Source: Fidelibacterota bacterium UBA2125
Lineage (GTDB): Bacteria; Fidelibacterota; Marinisomatia; Marinisomatales; S15-B10
Assembly: GCA_002329125.1 (NCBI GenBank)
Contig: DCXX01000013.1
Location: forward strand, 1,551-10,691
Length of the DNA: 9,141 bases
Reading direction: 5' to 3'
The position numbers and the translations under genes were made by a program. The notes under the pieces were generated by a model. That model was not told the DNA's origin. It worked only from the letters and a program-made list of their open reading frames with translations, and searched no databases. Shown here piece after piece: positions 1-7,869 of this stretch (within the stretch, counting starts at the first letter, position 1; every line of letters starts with the position of its first letter).

Positions 1-204
1 AAAGAATATACAGGGTGGTATTCAACTTAATGATTCAATAAGGTCTTGTTGAAATTTTCTGTCTGTTTTCGAAAAGTCGTAAAGCCAATTCGTGGGGCTG
101 CCTAATATGCAGTTATAACAGTTGTGTTTTTTCAACTTTCAGATGCTGACTTTACTGTTTCAAAGTGTTCGGTGAAAGTCAACCGGATCTATTTAAAACT
201 GACT
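1..204. other. Intergenic stretch after the large propeller gene, no gene recognised
   Basis: I find no convincing reading frame, tRNA or rRNA here. In the minus-strand transcript the 7-base arms TGACTTT and AAAGTCA (147-153 and 175-181 on the plus strand) could pair across a 21-base loop, just downstream of the propeller gene's stop. The loop is long, the stem is AT-rich and no T-run follows, so it is a poor candidate for an intrinsic terminator. The stretch may also hold the promoter of a gene to the left of the window, but I cannot identify one with confidence. Confidence 0.5.
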
Positions 205-3200
205 CTAACGCCGAGGAAGAGGTTCCCCTTCTATCCAGGGTGCGCCCGCTTCAAGCAAGTCCTGCGCCAGTTCGGACATTTTCTTCTGTGCTGACTCTAA
301 GTCTCTCTTGGCTTCTGCCAACTGATCCATAGCGATCTTCAGGCTCTGTCTGTTGGTTTCCGTGGGGCCGTAAGTTGACTGTCCTACGCCACGGGAGACG
401 GAGAAAAGGCGATCACTGATGGTCGGTTTTGTTTTTTCACCGGGTTCATTCTTGGATTGGTTACCGGATACTTTGCCTTCCAGTTCCAGAATTTCCATAC
501 GGAGATCATGGATACGCTTGTCAATATCTCCGGCATCGGCGGTAGAGTTTGCCAATGCCAATTTCATCCCTTCTACCTTGGCCTTAGCGTTACTAAAAGC
601 CAAACTAAGCGCGCTAGCAGAGCGGACGGCATCTTCATACTTTCGCCAGAAGTTAGCCACATCAGCAGGCCTGGCACCGGGCAACGCCCCTTTTCTGAGT
701 CGAATGACTTCAAACTGCTCTGTTTTTGACAGTTTTTCTACTTTACCGTTCACCTGTTTGTACATGGTAGCGGTGTATGTTCCGGGCGGCGCCAGGAATC
801 CTCCGGACGGTTCGTCAAACAAGGGTTCTTCGCCGCTGGCTTCCAATTCGATTGCATCCGGGGCCGGGTACCTTAAATCCCAGGCTACTCTATGGAACCC
901 TTTCGTAGCAACTCCAGGAACTCGTCTGACTACATTGCCGCGATGGTCTTCTACAGAGATCCAGATTTTAGCTTCTTCCTCTCTTCGTTCAGCCTCAAGG
1001 GCATCCCAACCGGGGAACGGAACATCTCTGTTTTTTTCATTTAAAGACTTTTCTTTTTCCTGCCGGACGTTTTTCACTGTTTTGTAATTGTCTTTCAGGT
1101 AGTAAGTAAAAACAGCACCATGAGGTGGGTTGGGTGCAACAAAATGATCAGCGCCCTGATCACCTTTCTGACCGTAAAAGCCTAGGTGTGACCTGGGAAT
1201 GTACCACCACGTCTTCTTGACCGGGAAAAGTGTCGCTTCTTCTTGCATCTGTTTTTCTGATATCTGTCGAAGAACTGTGTAATCATCGAACAGATAAAAA
1301 CTCCGACCAAAGGAAGCACCCACAAGATCATTCTCCCTGCGCTGAATGGCAAGATCGCGAAATGATATAACAGGAACACCACCCGTCAGTTTTGTCCACA
1401 CTTCACCGCCATTAACAGAGAAGTAGATACCGAATTCTGTGGCGGCAAAGAGCAATTCAGGTTTCACATGATCCTGAACAACGCGCCATACCAGTATTCT
1501 GTCTGGAATATTTCCCTTAATAGAACGCCAGCTTTTGCCTCCATTTGTTGTTTTGTAGAGATATGGTTGATAGTCACCGTATTTGTGGTTGTCCAAGGCA
1601 ATGTATGCGGTATTAGCATCGAAGAGATCAGCTTTAATGTCATTTACGTAAGCTGTAGCAGGGACGCCTGGTAGTGAGCCAACTTCAATCTTCTCCCAGT
1701 TTTTTCCACCATCTTTGGTCATTTGAACCAGGCCGTCATCGGTCCCTATATAGATCACCCCTTCCTTTATTGGGGATTCAGCAATGGAAGTTATGGTGTT
1801 GTAGGTGGACATGGCTCCCACATCCCATGCATTGTCCCAGCTTTGTACTCTTCCCATAATCGGTAGAGCAAAACGTTCCTCGTTACGCGTGAGATCACCT
1901 GACACAGCTTTCCAGCTATCACCTCTATTATCGGATCGCCAAAGTCGCTGCGAGCCAAAATAAAGCCTGGTAGGGGAGTGGGGACTGATAAAGATTGGGG
2001 CATCCCAGTTGAAACGCTCATAGTCTTCATCGACACCAGGTTGGGGAACAATGTCTACCACTTCACCGGTGGTTAGGTCGATCCTGGATAACGTTCCCTC
2101 TTGGCGCTGACCGTACATTATGTCAGGGTTACCGGGCTCAGTGGCAGGCTGGTGACCATCCCAGTCCAGTACTACTCTCCAGTCAGAATTTTGAATGCCC
2201 TGAGCATTGTCTGTTCTTGACGGACCACCCTGGGTGCTGTTGTCCTGCGTGCCTCCATAGATATTATAGAACGGTTCAGCGTCATCTACTGCGACTTTGT
2301 AAAACTGTGTAATGGGCATATTCTCCATGAATCGCCAGTTTTCTTCCAGATCAAAACTTTCATACAGACCGCCATCAGTTCCCACCAGAAGGTAATCGGG
2401 ATCATCTGCACGGAAAGCGATAGCGTGGTTGTCACCGTGCTTGTTCTGTTCTTTCATCCGTCGAAAAGTTTTACCACCATCTTCGGAGACCTGCATGCGG
2501 CTATCCACAAGATAAAGTCTGTCAAATTTGTGAGGTGAGGCATAGAGCTCTTGGTAATAGTGAGGGCCCGTTGCACCTGAGACTGTGTTTGACCTTTTCT
2601 CCCAGGTGGCGCCCCGATCTGTGGAACGGTACACAGCCCCTTTTTTCCGGTCCAGCTCAATGGCTGCGTAAAGAACGTCAGGATTTTGGGAAGAGATGGC
2701 GAGCCCAATTTTTGCCATATTGGATGTAGGCAAGCCTTTGGTCATTTTTTGCCAAGTTTCACCACCGTCATTACTCTTGTAAAGCGCCGTGCCGGGTCCC
2801 CCGCCCATGTAGGCTGCGATTGTCCTGTGCCGCTGCCAGGTGGCAGCATACAATCTGTCTGGATCTCGCGGATCCATAACCATCTCCGTGGCACCCACCC
2901 ATTCTTTGTCACCCAAAACCTGTTTCCATTTTTTGCCACCGTCTTTGGATTTAAATACACCACGCTCGCCCCCTTTAGACCAGAGGGGTCCTTGGGACGC
3001 CACCCAAATGATGTGGGGATTATTTGGGTGCACCATGATCCTGGAAATATGTTCAGAATCCTTGAGACCCATGTTTGCCCAGCTTTGTCCGCCGTCATCA
3101 CTACGGTATATGCCGTCTCCGTAGCCAACATGACGACCGCCTACATTTTCCCCTGTCCCTAGCCAGATCGTTTCCGGGTTGTTGGGATCGATGGTAACTG

Positions 3201-3489
3201 TACCCGTGGAGTAAGAACCCTGATCATCAAAAATAGTTGTCCAGGTAACTCCTGCATTGATTGTTTTCCAAAGGTTACCAGAACCGACAGCTACATACCA
3301 AATGTTGTCATCATGAGGGTGGATAGCGATATCAGCGATCCTTCCCGCCATAAGTGCGGGGCCGATCTCCCTAAGCTTGAGTCCAGAAAAATTTTCATCT
3401 GTCCAAACAGACTTACTCTGGGCCGGAAGGGTTGTAACTAATAGCGCAACGGTTAAAATGATATTAAATGGTGTTTTTCGGTTTTTCAT
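205..3489 (-). CDS. Exported Asp-box (BNR/sortilin-like) beta-propeller protein with C-terminal coiled-coil region
   Basis: This 1094-residue protein begins with a Sec signal peptide (charged MKNRK, hydrophobic to about residue 22, likely cleavage after PAQS or nearby). Residues ~40-740 hold about eleven Asp-box motifs of the form S/T-x-D/N-x-G-x-x-W, for example near 73-83, 128-137, 179-188, 237-246, 287-296, 334-343, 517-526, 589-598, 645-654 and 689-698, plus a degenerate one at 378-386. They mark one or two large propellers of the VPS10/sortilin or YCF48-like type. After them come the NPPHGAVFTYYL segment (787-798), a beta-sandwich-like region with RVAWDLRYP (867-875) and PPGTYTATMY (901-910), and helices rich in charged residues (~945-1080). 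Such proteins are often labelled glycosyl hydrolase or sialidase, but I see no basis for a catalytic role; binding or protein assembly is as likely. The start is ATG with GGGG eight bases upstream; the stop is TAG. It has its own promoter-like sequence and is probably a single-gene transcript. Confidence 0.88.
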   Translation of the reverse strand: MKNRKTPFNIILTVALLVTTLPAQSKSVWTDENFSGLKLREIGPALMAGRIADIAIHPHDDNIWYVAVGSGNLWKTINAGVTWTTIFDDQGSYSTGTVTIDPNNPETIWLGTGENVGGRHVGYGDGIYRSDDGGQSWANMGLKDSEHISRIMVHPNNPHIIWVASQGPLWSKGGERGVFKSKDGGKKWKQVLGDKEWVGATEMVMDPRDPDRLYAATWQRHRTIAAYMGGGPGTALYKSNDGGETWQKMTKGLPTSNMAKIGLAISSQNPDVLYAAIELDRKKGAVYRSTDRGATWEKRSNTVSGATGPHYYQELYASPHKFDRLYLVDSRMQVSEDGGKTFRRMKEQNKHGDNHAIAFRADDPDYLLVGTDGGLYESFDLEENWRFMENMPITQFYKVAVDDAEPFYNIYGGTQDNSTQGGPSRTDNAQGIQNSDWRVVLDWDGHQPATEPGNPDIMYGQRQEGTLSRIDLTTGEVVDIVPQPGVDEDYERFNWDAPIFISPHSPTRLYFGSQRLWRSDNRGDSWKAVSGDLTRNEERFALPIMGRVQSWDNAWDVGAMSTYNTITSIAESPIKEGVIYIGTDDGLVQMTKDGGKNWEKIEVGSLPGVPATAYVNDIKADLFDANTAYIALDNHKYGDYQPYLYKTTNGGKSWRSIKGNIPDRILVWRVVQDHVKPELLFAATEFGIYFSVNGGEVWTKLTGGVPVISFRDLAIQRRENDLVGASFGRSFYLFDDYTVLRQISEKQMQEEATLFPVKKTWWYIPRSHLGFYGQKGDQGADHFVAPNPPHGAVFTYYLKDNYKTVKNVRQEKEKSLNEKNRDVPFPGWDALEAERREEEAKIWISVEDHRGNVVRRVPGVATKGFHRVAWDLRYPAPDAIELEASGEEPLFDEPSGGFLAPPGTYTATMYKQVNGKVEKLSKTEQFEVIRLRKGALPGARPADVANFWRKYEDAVRSASALSLAFSNAKAKVEGMKLALANSTADAGDIDKRIHDLRMEILELEGKVSGNQSKNEPGEKTKPTISDRLFSVSRGVGQSTYGPTETNRQSLKIAMDQLAEAKRDLESAQKKMSELAQDLLEAGAPWIEGEPLPRR

Positions 3490-3516
3490 GATTTCATCCC
3501 CACTTCTGATTTTTTG

Positions 3517-3545
3517 AACTTATGGAATCTACGAGAATTTCTCAA
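3517..3545 (-). promoter_or_regulatory. Promoter-like sequence for the large propeller gene
   Basis: On the minus strand TTGAGA (3545-3540) and TAAGTT (3522-3517) are separated by 17 bases, giving a predicted short leader of about 20 nt before the ATG at 3489. The first box matches the -35 consensus well in its TTGA; the second is a weak -10 box. The TTG-to-TA spacing equals that of the two other promoter-like sequences in this window. A perfect 11-bp palindrome (GAGAATTTCTC, 3533-3543) overlaps the -35 box and spacer. The assignment rests on consensus only. Confidence 0.4.
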
Positions 3546-3577
3546 TGCGTGATTTCCTATGCTACGGATACGTCCAC

Positions 3578-4879
3578 CTAGTTGCCTACATGGTCAACTG
3601 TCAGGGTCGGTATTCCGTCCTTCCAGAGTACAACATAAAGGTCTCCGTACTGGTTATCTTCAATCGTGATTTTCTCAGGAATAGCCAGCAAGTCAATGAG
3701 GCCGGGTAAAGTGTTGGAGTGCCCGGCAATGACCACATTCTCACCACAATGATTCTTGAACAGAACGTCTATTTGTTTCTCAGGATCATCTGCCGGTATT
3801 ATGGCTGCTTCCACGGACCACGCTTTTGACAGCGGGGCTATAGTTTGCCGGGTCCGTTTATACTGGCTTGAGTAGACAGCACCTGCTTCAATATCACTCA
3901 TGGCAAGAGCGAGTGCTTCGGCCCGTTTGAAACCTTCAGACGTTAGATCAGGGTCATTATCCCCAGGTATAATCATTTTTTCAGCGTGACGAAAGAGATA
4001 GACAGCTGCAGGTCTGCACACTTCTTCGGCAGCAACCACAGCAATCTTATCTCCTTTGGGGCTCACCGTAAGGCGGGTGATGCTGCTTAGCCCGAAATTG
4101 GAAAGGTCGCCTATTTCCACCCATTTGCTGTCCCTTTCAGGATCAAATTTGTATAGCTTGGTTTTTTGTCCCATAATGATGGTACCGGAAGGGATCCAGG
4201 CATAATCTTCTGATCCTTCCAGAGTGTTCATAATAAAGTCAATTTCTCCTGTTTCCGGATGAATGGAATTGATGGACCACGGCTCCTTCTGTTTGCTCAC
4301 ATAACTCATTAACGATTTCTCCGGGATAGGATGGAGGGATCTGCCAATGGTACTGTCCATTACTCTGTTTACCCCATCTTTTAGATAAGAAAGTTGGAGG
4401 GTCGGAGGGTCACCTAACACAAAAGAGAGTAGCCTGTTTCTGTCGACCCAGCTGTAGTAGCCTATCTTGAGATCGGGGACAAGAACTTCTCCTTTACCAC
4501 TCCTCATGTTGTATTTGAATAGTAGCTGAGTCCCGTCTTCCTCCAGTAGAATGGCAGAGAATGTTTGTGTACTCCCAATTTGAAGAGGGGAGTATTCACT
4601 TCCTTCTGTATCGGTAAGCCAGGTTTTCCTGTTTCTTCTGATATTATAGCGAACAATATCGGTCTGGCCGTTACGGGTGGAGGTAAAGAGGACTTCCTGG
4701 CCATTTTTCATGAATGAAGGCTGATTATCATATCCCCGATTGTCGGAGATATTAACAGGATCTGAAACTGTAAAGAGATTATCAACCGCTTTCAGATCAA
4801 ACAGGTAAACATCAGTTGCCGACTGTGCAGAAGCCGCGGTGAGAAAGAGTGTTAATGCTAAAAGGAATTTTGATCTCAT
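3578..4879 (-). CDS. Exported TolB-like propeller fused to a histidine phosphatase domain
   Basis: This 433-residue protein starts with a Sec signal peptide (cleavage likely after ASA, about residue 18). The N-terminal part, ~25-285, carries PD40/TolB-type repeats: DNQPSFMKNGQEVLFTSTRN at 51-70 and TVSPKGDKIAVV at 271-282. Immediately afterwards, at 293-433, comes a complete branch-1 histidine phosphatase domain. Its RHAE motif (297-300, H298 the expected phospho-accepting His), the SSQYKRTRQT motif (337-346, R342 likely catalytic) and the GHSN motif (386-389, H387) are all intact, so an active phosphatase is expected. The substrate is unknown. The export signal places the enzyme outside the cytoplasm, so a glycolytic mutase role is unlikely. 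Its start lies 15 bp after the aminotransferase stop. A Shine-Dalgarno AGGGA ends 5 bases before the ATG, and the purine-rich stretch begins inside that TAG, so the two genes should be co-transcribed and possibly translationally coupled. Stop is TAG. Confidence 0.85.
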   Translation of the reverse strand: MRSKFLLALTLFLTAASAQSATDVYLFDLKAVDNLFTVSDPVNISDNRGYDNQPSFMKNGQEVLFTSTRNGQTDIVRYNIRRNRKTWLTDTEGSEYSPLQIGSTQTFSAILLEEDGTQLLFKYNMRSGKGEVLVPDLKIGYYSWVDRNRLLSFVLGDPPTLQLSYLKDGVNRVMDSTIGRSLHPIPEKSLMSYVSKQKEPWSINSIHPETGEIDFIMNTLEGSEDYAWIPSGTIIMGQKTKLYKFDPERDSKWVEIGDLSNFGLSSITRLTVSPKGDKIAVVAAEEVCRPAAVYLFRHAEKMIIPGDNDPDLTSEGFKRAEALALAMSDIEAGAVYSSQYKRTRQTIAPLSKAWSVEAAIIPADDPEKQIDVLFKNHCGENVVIAGHSNTLPGLIDLLAIPEKITIEDNQYGDLYVVLWKDGIPTLTVDHVGN

Positions 4880-4894
4880 GCTATTCCCTGCTTC

Positions 4895-6175
4895 CTACAG
4901 ACCTTTTCGCAAATAGCGTCTTATGGCGCCTACTGCCCTCTCCACATCGCTATTTGAGTTATAGAAATGGGGAGAGAAGCGAACCCCCGCCCAATCCTCA
5001 CCTCCCAGGCTAGCGGAGACAATGCCGTCCTCTTCGAGGGCTTTCACCACTTTTGCCGGCTTGAGGTTAGCGGGGCGGAAAGTAACCACTGCTGAACGGA
5101 GGGCGCGTTCATTTGGGGTATAGATGTATACACCTTTGATTTTCTGGAGCTCCTCAATGATTTTGGTGGCGATATCCCCACTCCTTTCCTCGATTTTACC
5201 CTGACCAATTTTCCGGAGAAACTCAATTTGTTGTCCGAAGGCGTAAAGGGCGGGAGTATCACGTTGACCTAGTCCTTCGTGTGTCTGGGCCAATCCCTCA
5301 CGACCCTTGTAGGCGCTGTACATGGAAGGCCAAAACCGATCCTGGATAGCTTTGTTTACAAACAGAACGCCGGTCTCTTTGGGACCGCATGGCCACTTGT
5401 GAGCGCTGCCGGAGTAGAAATCGGGCTGAATGTCGGAAAGATCGACATCCAGCAGGCCGAAACTTTGAGCACCGTCTACCAGCGTGATTATTCCTCTCTT
5501 TCTTGCCATTACGCAAAGCTCTTTGGCGGGGAAGAGATCTCCCACTGTGTTGCTCAAGTGCGTGAAAGAAAGTACACGGGTGCGAGGCGTCATGGCTTTT
5601 TCAAACGCTTCCAGGTAGTAGTCGAAACCGGGGTGGGGGTTCAGAGGAAGAACTTCCTTTACAATGAAGCCAAATCTTTTACCTCGTTCTTTCCACGCCT
5701 CATTGTTACTGGGATGGTTATCCGAAAAGATTACTACTTCATCACCGGCCTTCAAATCGAGTCCATTGGAGACCCAATTGTTGGACTCGCTGGTGTTACG
5801 CGTGATAAGAATCTCCTCCGGGGTCACTTTCAGGTATTCGGCCAACTGTTTGCGTGTATGTTCCTTAACCTCTCTCATCTCTGCCCGGTAGCTCGGGACC
5901 GGTTCACTATCGAGGCGCTGAGTGTAATTGTAAACGGTCTCAAGAACCGGCGCAGGGGAGGGGCAGAGATTGGCAGCATTTAGAACTGTGAGCTCAGGCG
6001 GCATAAGAAACTGAGATCTTACAGTTTTCCAGTCCACTGTACCGGCAGACGTAAACGGGTAGGTAATTCTTACCGGCTTTGAGCCAAGTAATGTCTGGTG
6101 GCTCAGGATTGCGGCAGAACCTCCCATTGCAAAAAGACGGGCAAACTCACGACGGCTCATGGAATGTGTCGCCAT
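4895..6175 (-). CDS. Tat-exported class V aminotransferase family PLP enzyme (isopenicillin N epimerase-like)
   Basis: Read from the ATG at 6175, this protein has 426 residues. It opens with a twin-arginine signal, SRREFA at residues 7-12 followed by a hydrophobic, Ala/Gly-rich stretch, so it should be exported folded with its cofactor. The fold is PLP fold type I, class V: the Asp that contacts the pyridine nitrogen is in VDGAQS (D234), the Schiff-base lysine is in SAHKWPCGPK (K260), and the C-terminal carboxylate-binding motif is GVRFSPHFYN with R399. All key residues are present. Relatives include isopenicillin N epimerase-like and cysteine desulfurase-like enzymes. Without the usual catalytic Cys loop being evident I would not call it a desulfurase, and the reaction (transamination, racemisation, lyase) is open. 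It is the first gene of a probable two-gene operon with the exported phosphatase fusion. A GTG four codons upstream lies in the Shine-Dalgarno and is unlikely to be the start. Confidence 0.88.
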   Translation of the reverse strand: MATHSMSRREFARLFAMGGSAAILSHQTLLGSKPVRITYPFTSAGTVDWKTVRSQFLMPPELTVLNAANLCPSPAPVLETVYNYTQRLDSEPVPSYRAEMREVKEHTRKQLAEYLKVTPEEILITRNTSESNNWVSNGLDLKAGDEVVIFSDNHPSNNEAWKERGKRFGFIVKEVLPLNPHPGFDYYLEAFEKAMTPRTRVLSFTHLSNTVGDLFPAKELCVMARKRGIITLVDGAQSFGLLDVDLSDIQPDFYSGSAHKWPCGPKETGVLFVNKAIQDRFWPSMYSAYKGREGLAQTHEGLGQRDTPALYAFGQQIEFLRKIGQGKIEERSGDIATKIIEELQKIKGVYIYTPNERALRSAVVTFRPANLKPAKVVKALEEDGIVSASLGGEDWAGVRFSPHFYNSNSDVERAVGAIRRYLRKGL

Positions 6176-6185
6176 AGAGACCTCC
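6176..6185 (-). promoter_or_regulatory. Ribosome binding site that fixes the aminotransferase start
   Basis: The minus strand carries GGAGG (6185-6181), five bases before the ATG at 6175. This is a near-perfect anti-16S match. The alternative GTG at 6187-6185 overlaps it and has no such site of its own, so the protein most likely begins MATHSMSRREF. Confidence 0.75.
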
Positions 6186-6225
6186 ACTGTTGAGTTAAAT
6201 AATCTGAGCTACCCCACGAAGAAGG

Positions 6226-6254
6226 AAACTAGCAACCGAGGGCGGTAAAACCAA
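6226..6254 (-). promoter_or_regulatory. Promoter-like sequence for the aminotransferase-phosphatase operon
   Basis: TTGGTT (6254-6249) and TAGTTT (6231-6226) lie 17 bases apart on the minus strand, leaving a predicted leader of roughly 40-45 nt before the ATG at 6175. The boxes alone are weak. However, TTG, TTTACCGC and TAGTTT recur at exactly the same relative spacing upstream of the M28 peptidase (7963-7935), and 21 of 32 positions agree over the aligned block. That recurrence is the main support. Confidence 0.45.
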
Positions 6255-6297
6255 CTTGAGTCAGTTGAAACAGGAAATGGTTTCCAGCATCACCGTG

Positions 6298-7857
6298 TCA
6301 ACTCCCTTTACGGGGCAACTTTTCATTCAGCATGGCCGTGTGGTAGACAAAGGAAGCCATGATAACAGCATTTTTTTTCAGGTCATCAATGGGCAGTGTA
6401 TCGTAGTAGTCCATGTTGGTGTGGCCTCCAGTGCCGCCGACCCGGTCCTGCAAAAACTGGAATGCCGGAAGGCCGACCCGATCAAAGGCTACATGATCTG
6501 TACTCCCGACACTTTGGGATGAGATAGTAGTCATTCCCAGGTCCTTAAAAGGTTCCATCCAGGATGTAAAGATTTGCCGAACATGTTCATTTTCCTGGAG
6601 GTAGATACCTCTATATTGTCCCGGGCCGTAGTCCTGATTGAAATAGGCTGAAAATTTTTTATAGTCCGGTTTTATACCGATCTCAGGATCGTCAGGATTC
6701 CCGAAATGTTTATATACATATTCCCGGGAGCCGTGTATTCCCTGTTCTTCACCTGACCAGAGGGCAATTCGAATGGTTCTCCTGGGCTTGGCGCCCACTA
6801 CTTTCAGAATACGGACAGCCTCCAATATTACGGCCACGCCGGAGGTGTTGTCGCTGGCGTTGGGGCTGGCGTGCCAGGTATCAAAATGGGCTCCCAGCAT
6901 GACCACCTCATTCTTTTTGTTTGACCCGGGTATTTCACCCAGAACATTGCTGGCTTTTTGAACTTTCTTACCTACCTTGGTTTCGATCTCTACTTGAATT
7001 TTTACAGGGATATTTCTTTCAAGGATCCGGTACATGCGATTGTAGTGTTCAGGGTTAACGGCCACAATGGGCAGGTGAGCCACCGTTTCTTCTCGTGCCC
7101 ATTTATCGATCTTGGCACCGGGCCGGGCAAAACCGCGAACGGCGCCGGGCCAGCCGCTGCGAGACTCCAGGATCACCACAGCACCTTCCTCTTTGAAGAA
7201 AGTGTTCCGTTCTACATTCGTAATCAGATCGGGATTGGCAGGGGGGCGGGGTTTACGGGGACCAGGCGGTAGGGGTTGTTCGGCCTTTTCCCGTAATTCC
7301 TCATCACTCCACCGCTGGACACCTTTGCTGTAGCGGGTTAGATCAATGGTTGGCGGTGGCGTCGCCAGGACAGCCTTTCCCTTAAGCTTGCCCTTGAACT
7401 TATCTTGGTCAGCTTTTGTCTTGATATCCGCAATAACTACATCAAGTTTTTTCCGGCCGGTGATACCTGGCGTATGGGCAATGGGATAGCCTACCATGAC
7501 CTGGTAATCAGGTTCCAGGAGATTCAAGGAAAAATAAGTGTTGTCCCAGCTGACGCCGTAATCCATGAACGGTTCTATTTTTCTGTTCTTCAGGCCTATG
7601 CGCTTCATCTCATCCATGGCCCATGCCTGGGCCCTGCGCATATCCTCTGAATTGGTGAGGCGGGCGCCTAAAACATCAGTCATATAGGATAAAGTGTTGG
7701 GAAGTTCTGAACGGTGAAATCCTTCCTCCCGGATCTTGGCAACCATCTCCCAATCTACTGGATACTGTTTACCAATGTTCTGCCCGTTAACATGTAACCC
7801 GGCAAGCAGGAGAAGTGACAATAAAATCGTAAACATAGTGTGGTGGTTTTTCTTCAT
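6298..7857 (-). CDS. Secreted M28 family zinc peptidase with PA-type insert domain
   Basis: Read from the ATG at 7857, this protein has 519 residues. A Sec signal peptide covers about 1-25 (MKKNHH, then a Leu-rich core, then likely cleavage near VNG-Q); there is no lipobox Cys. Residues ~130-300 resemble a protease-associated (PA) insert. Residues ~315-510 form the di-zinc peptidase domain. Expected metal ligands and catalytic residues are visible: H324 in GAHFDTWH, D336 in NASDNTSG, E370-E371 in SGEEQG, D409 in FNQDYG, and H479 in GGHTNMDYYD. The arrangement resembles the carboxypeptidase Q/aminopeptidase branch of M28, so it probably trims single residues from peptides in the periplasm or outside the cell. 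The exact specificity is unknown. A proline-rich loop (~193-210, QPLPPGPRKPRPP) lies within the insert. It has its own promoter-like sequence. A TTG 11 codons upstream is a less likely start. Stop is TGA. Confidence 0.9.
   Translation of the reverse strand: MKKNHHTMFTILLSLLLLAGLHVNGQNIGKQYPVDWEMVAKIREEGFHRSELPNTLSYMTDVLGARLTNSEDMRRAQAWAMDEMKRIGLKNRKIEPFMDYGVSWDNTYFSLNLLEPDYQVMVGYPIAHTPGITGRKKLDVVIADIKTKADQDKFKGKLKGKAVLATPPPTIDLTRYSKGVQRWSDEELREKAEQPLPPGPRKPRPPANPDLITNVERNTFFKEEGAVVILESRSGWPGAVRGFARPGAKIDKWAREETVAHLPIVAVNPEHYNRMYRILERNIPVKIQVEIETKVGKKVQKASNVLGEIPGSNKKNEVVMLGAHFDTWHASPNASDNTSGVAVILEAVRILKVVGAKPRRTIRIALWSGEEQGIHGSREYVYKHFGNPDDPEIGIKPDYKKFSAYFNQDYGPGQYRGIYLQENEHVRQIFTSWMEPFKDLGMTTISSQSVGSTDHVAFDRVGLPAFQFLQDRVGGTGGHTNMDYYDTLPIDDLKKNAVIMASFVYHTAMLNEKLPRKGS
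7231..7260 (+). other. Potential G-quadruplex motif inside the peptidase gene
   Basis: The plus strand, which is the template strand of this gene, has four G-runs: GGG, GGGGGG, GGGG and GGGG, with loops of 7, 1 and 5 bases. A further GGGG lies at 7272-7275. This fits the usual G3+N1-7 pattern. It encodes the proline-rich loop of the peptidase (CCC/CCG codons), so it may simply be a by-product of codon choice. Confidence 0.4.
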
Positions 7858-7869
7858 GGAAATATCTCC
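7858..7869 (-). promoter_or_regulatory. Ribosome binding site that fixes the M28 peptidase start
   Basis: GGAGA (7869-7865 on the minus strand) sits seven bases before the ATG at 7857. From that ATG the protein begins with a textbook signal peptide (MKKNHH then a Leu-rich core). The TTG at 7890 would add 11 residues of polar sequence ahead of it and shows no good Shine-Dalgarno. Confidence 0.7.

Noticed and set aside
147..181. 7-base inverted arms TGACTTT/AAAGTCA as a terminator for the propeller gene
   Set aside because: A 21-base loop, an AT-rich stem and no following T-run make this weak; it is mentioned only in the intergenic entry.
419..1087. Plus-strand open frame of 222 codons
   Set aside because: It is antisense to the C-terminal half of the large propeller gene, whose minus-strand frame shows clear domain features. 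I see no recognisable domain or ribosome binding site here.
2686..3162. Plus- and minus-strand frames inside the propeller gene
   Set aside because: These are out-of-frame shadows of the Asp-box repeats, with no domain of their own.
205..3489. Calling the propeller protein a sialidase or glycosyl hydrolase
   Set aside because: Asp-boxes alone mark the fold and not the reaction; I could not identify a sialidase active site by reading the sequence.
5279..5983. Plus-strand open frame of 234 codons
   Set aside because: It lies wholly antisense to the aminotransferase, where the catalytic lysine and Asp motifs are intact on the minus strand. Its translation shows no recognisable domain.
3578..6175. 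Possible TAG reassignment, as three of the six genes end in TAG
   Set aside because: The predicted protein ends match the expected domain ends, and other stops in the window are TAA and TGA, so ordinary TAG termination explains it.
6252..6285. Stem-loops after the peptidase stop (CAACT/AGTTG and GGAAA/TTTCC)
   Set aside because: The stems are 5 bp with few G-C pairs and no proper T-run. The first also overlaps the proposed aminotransferase -35 region. I do not call a terminator here.
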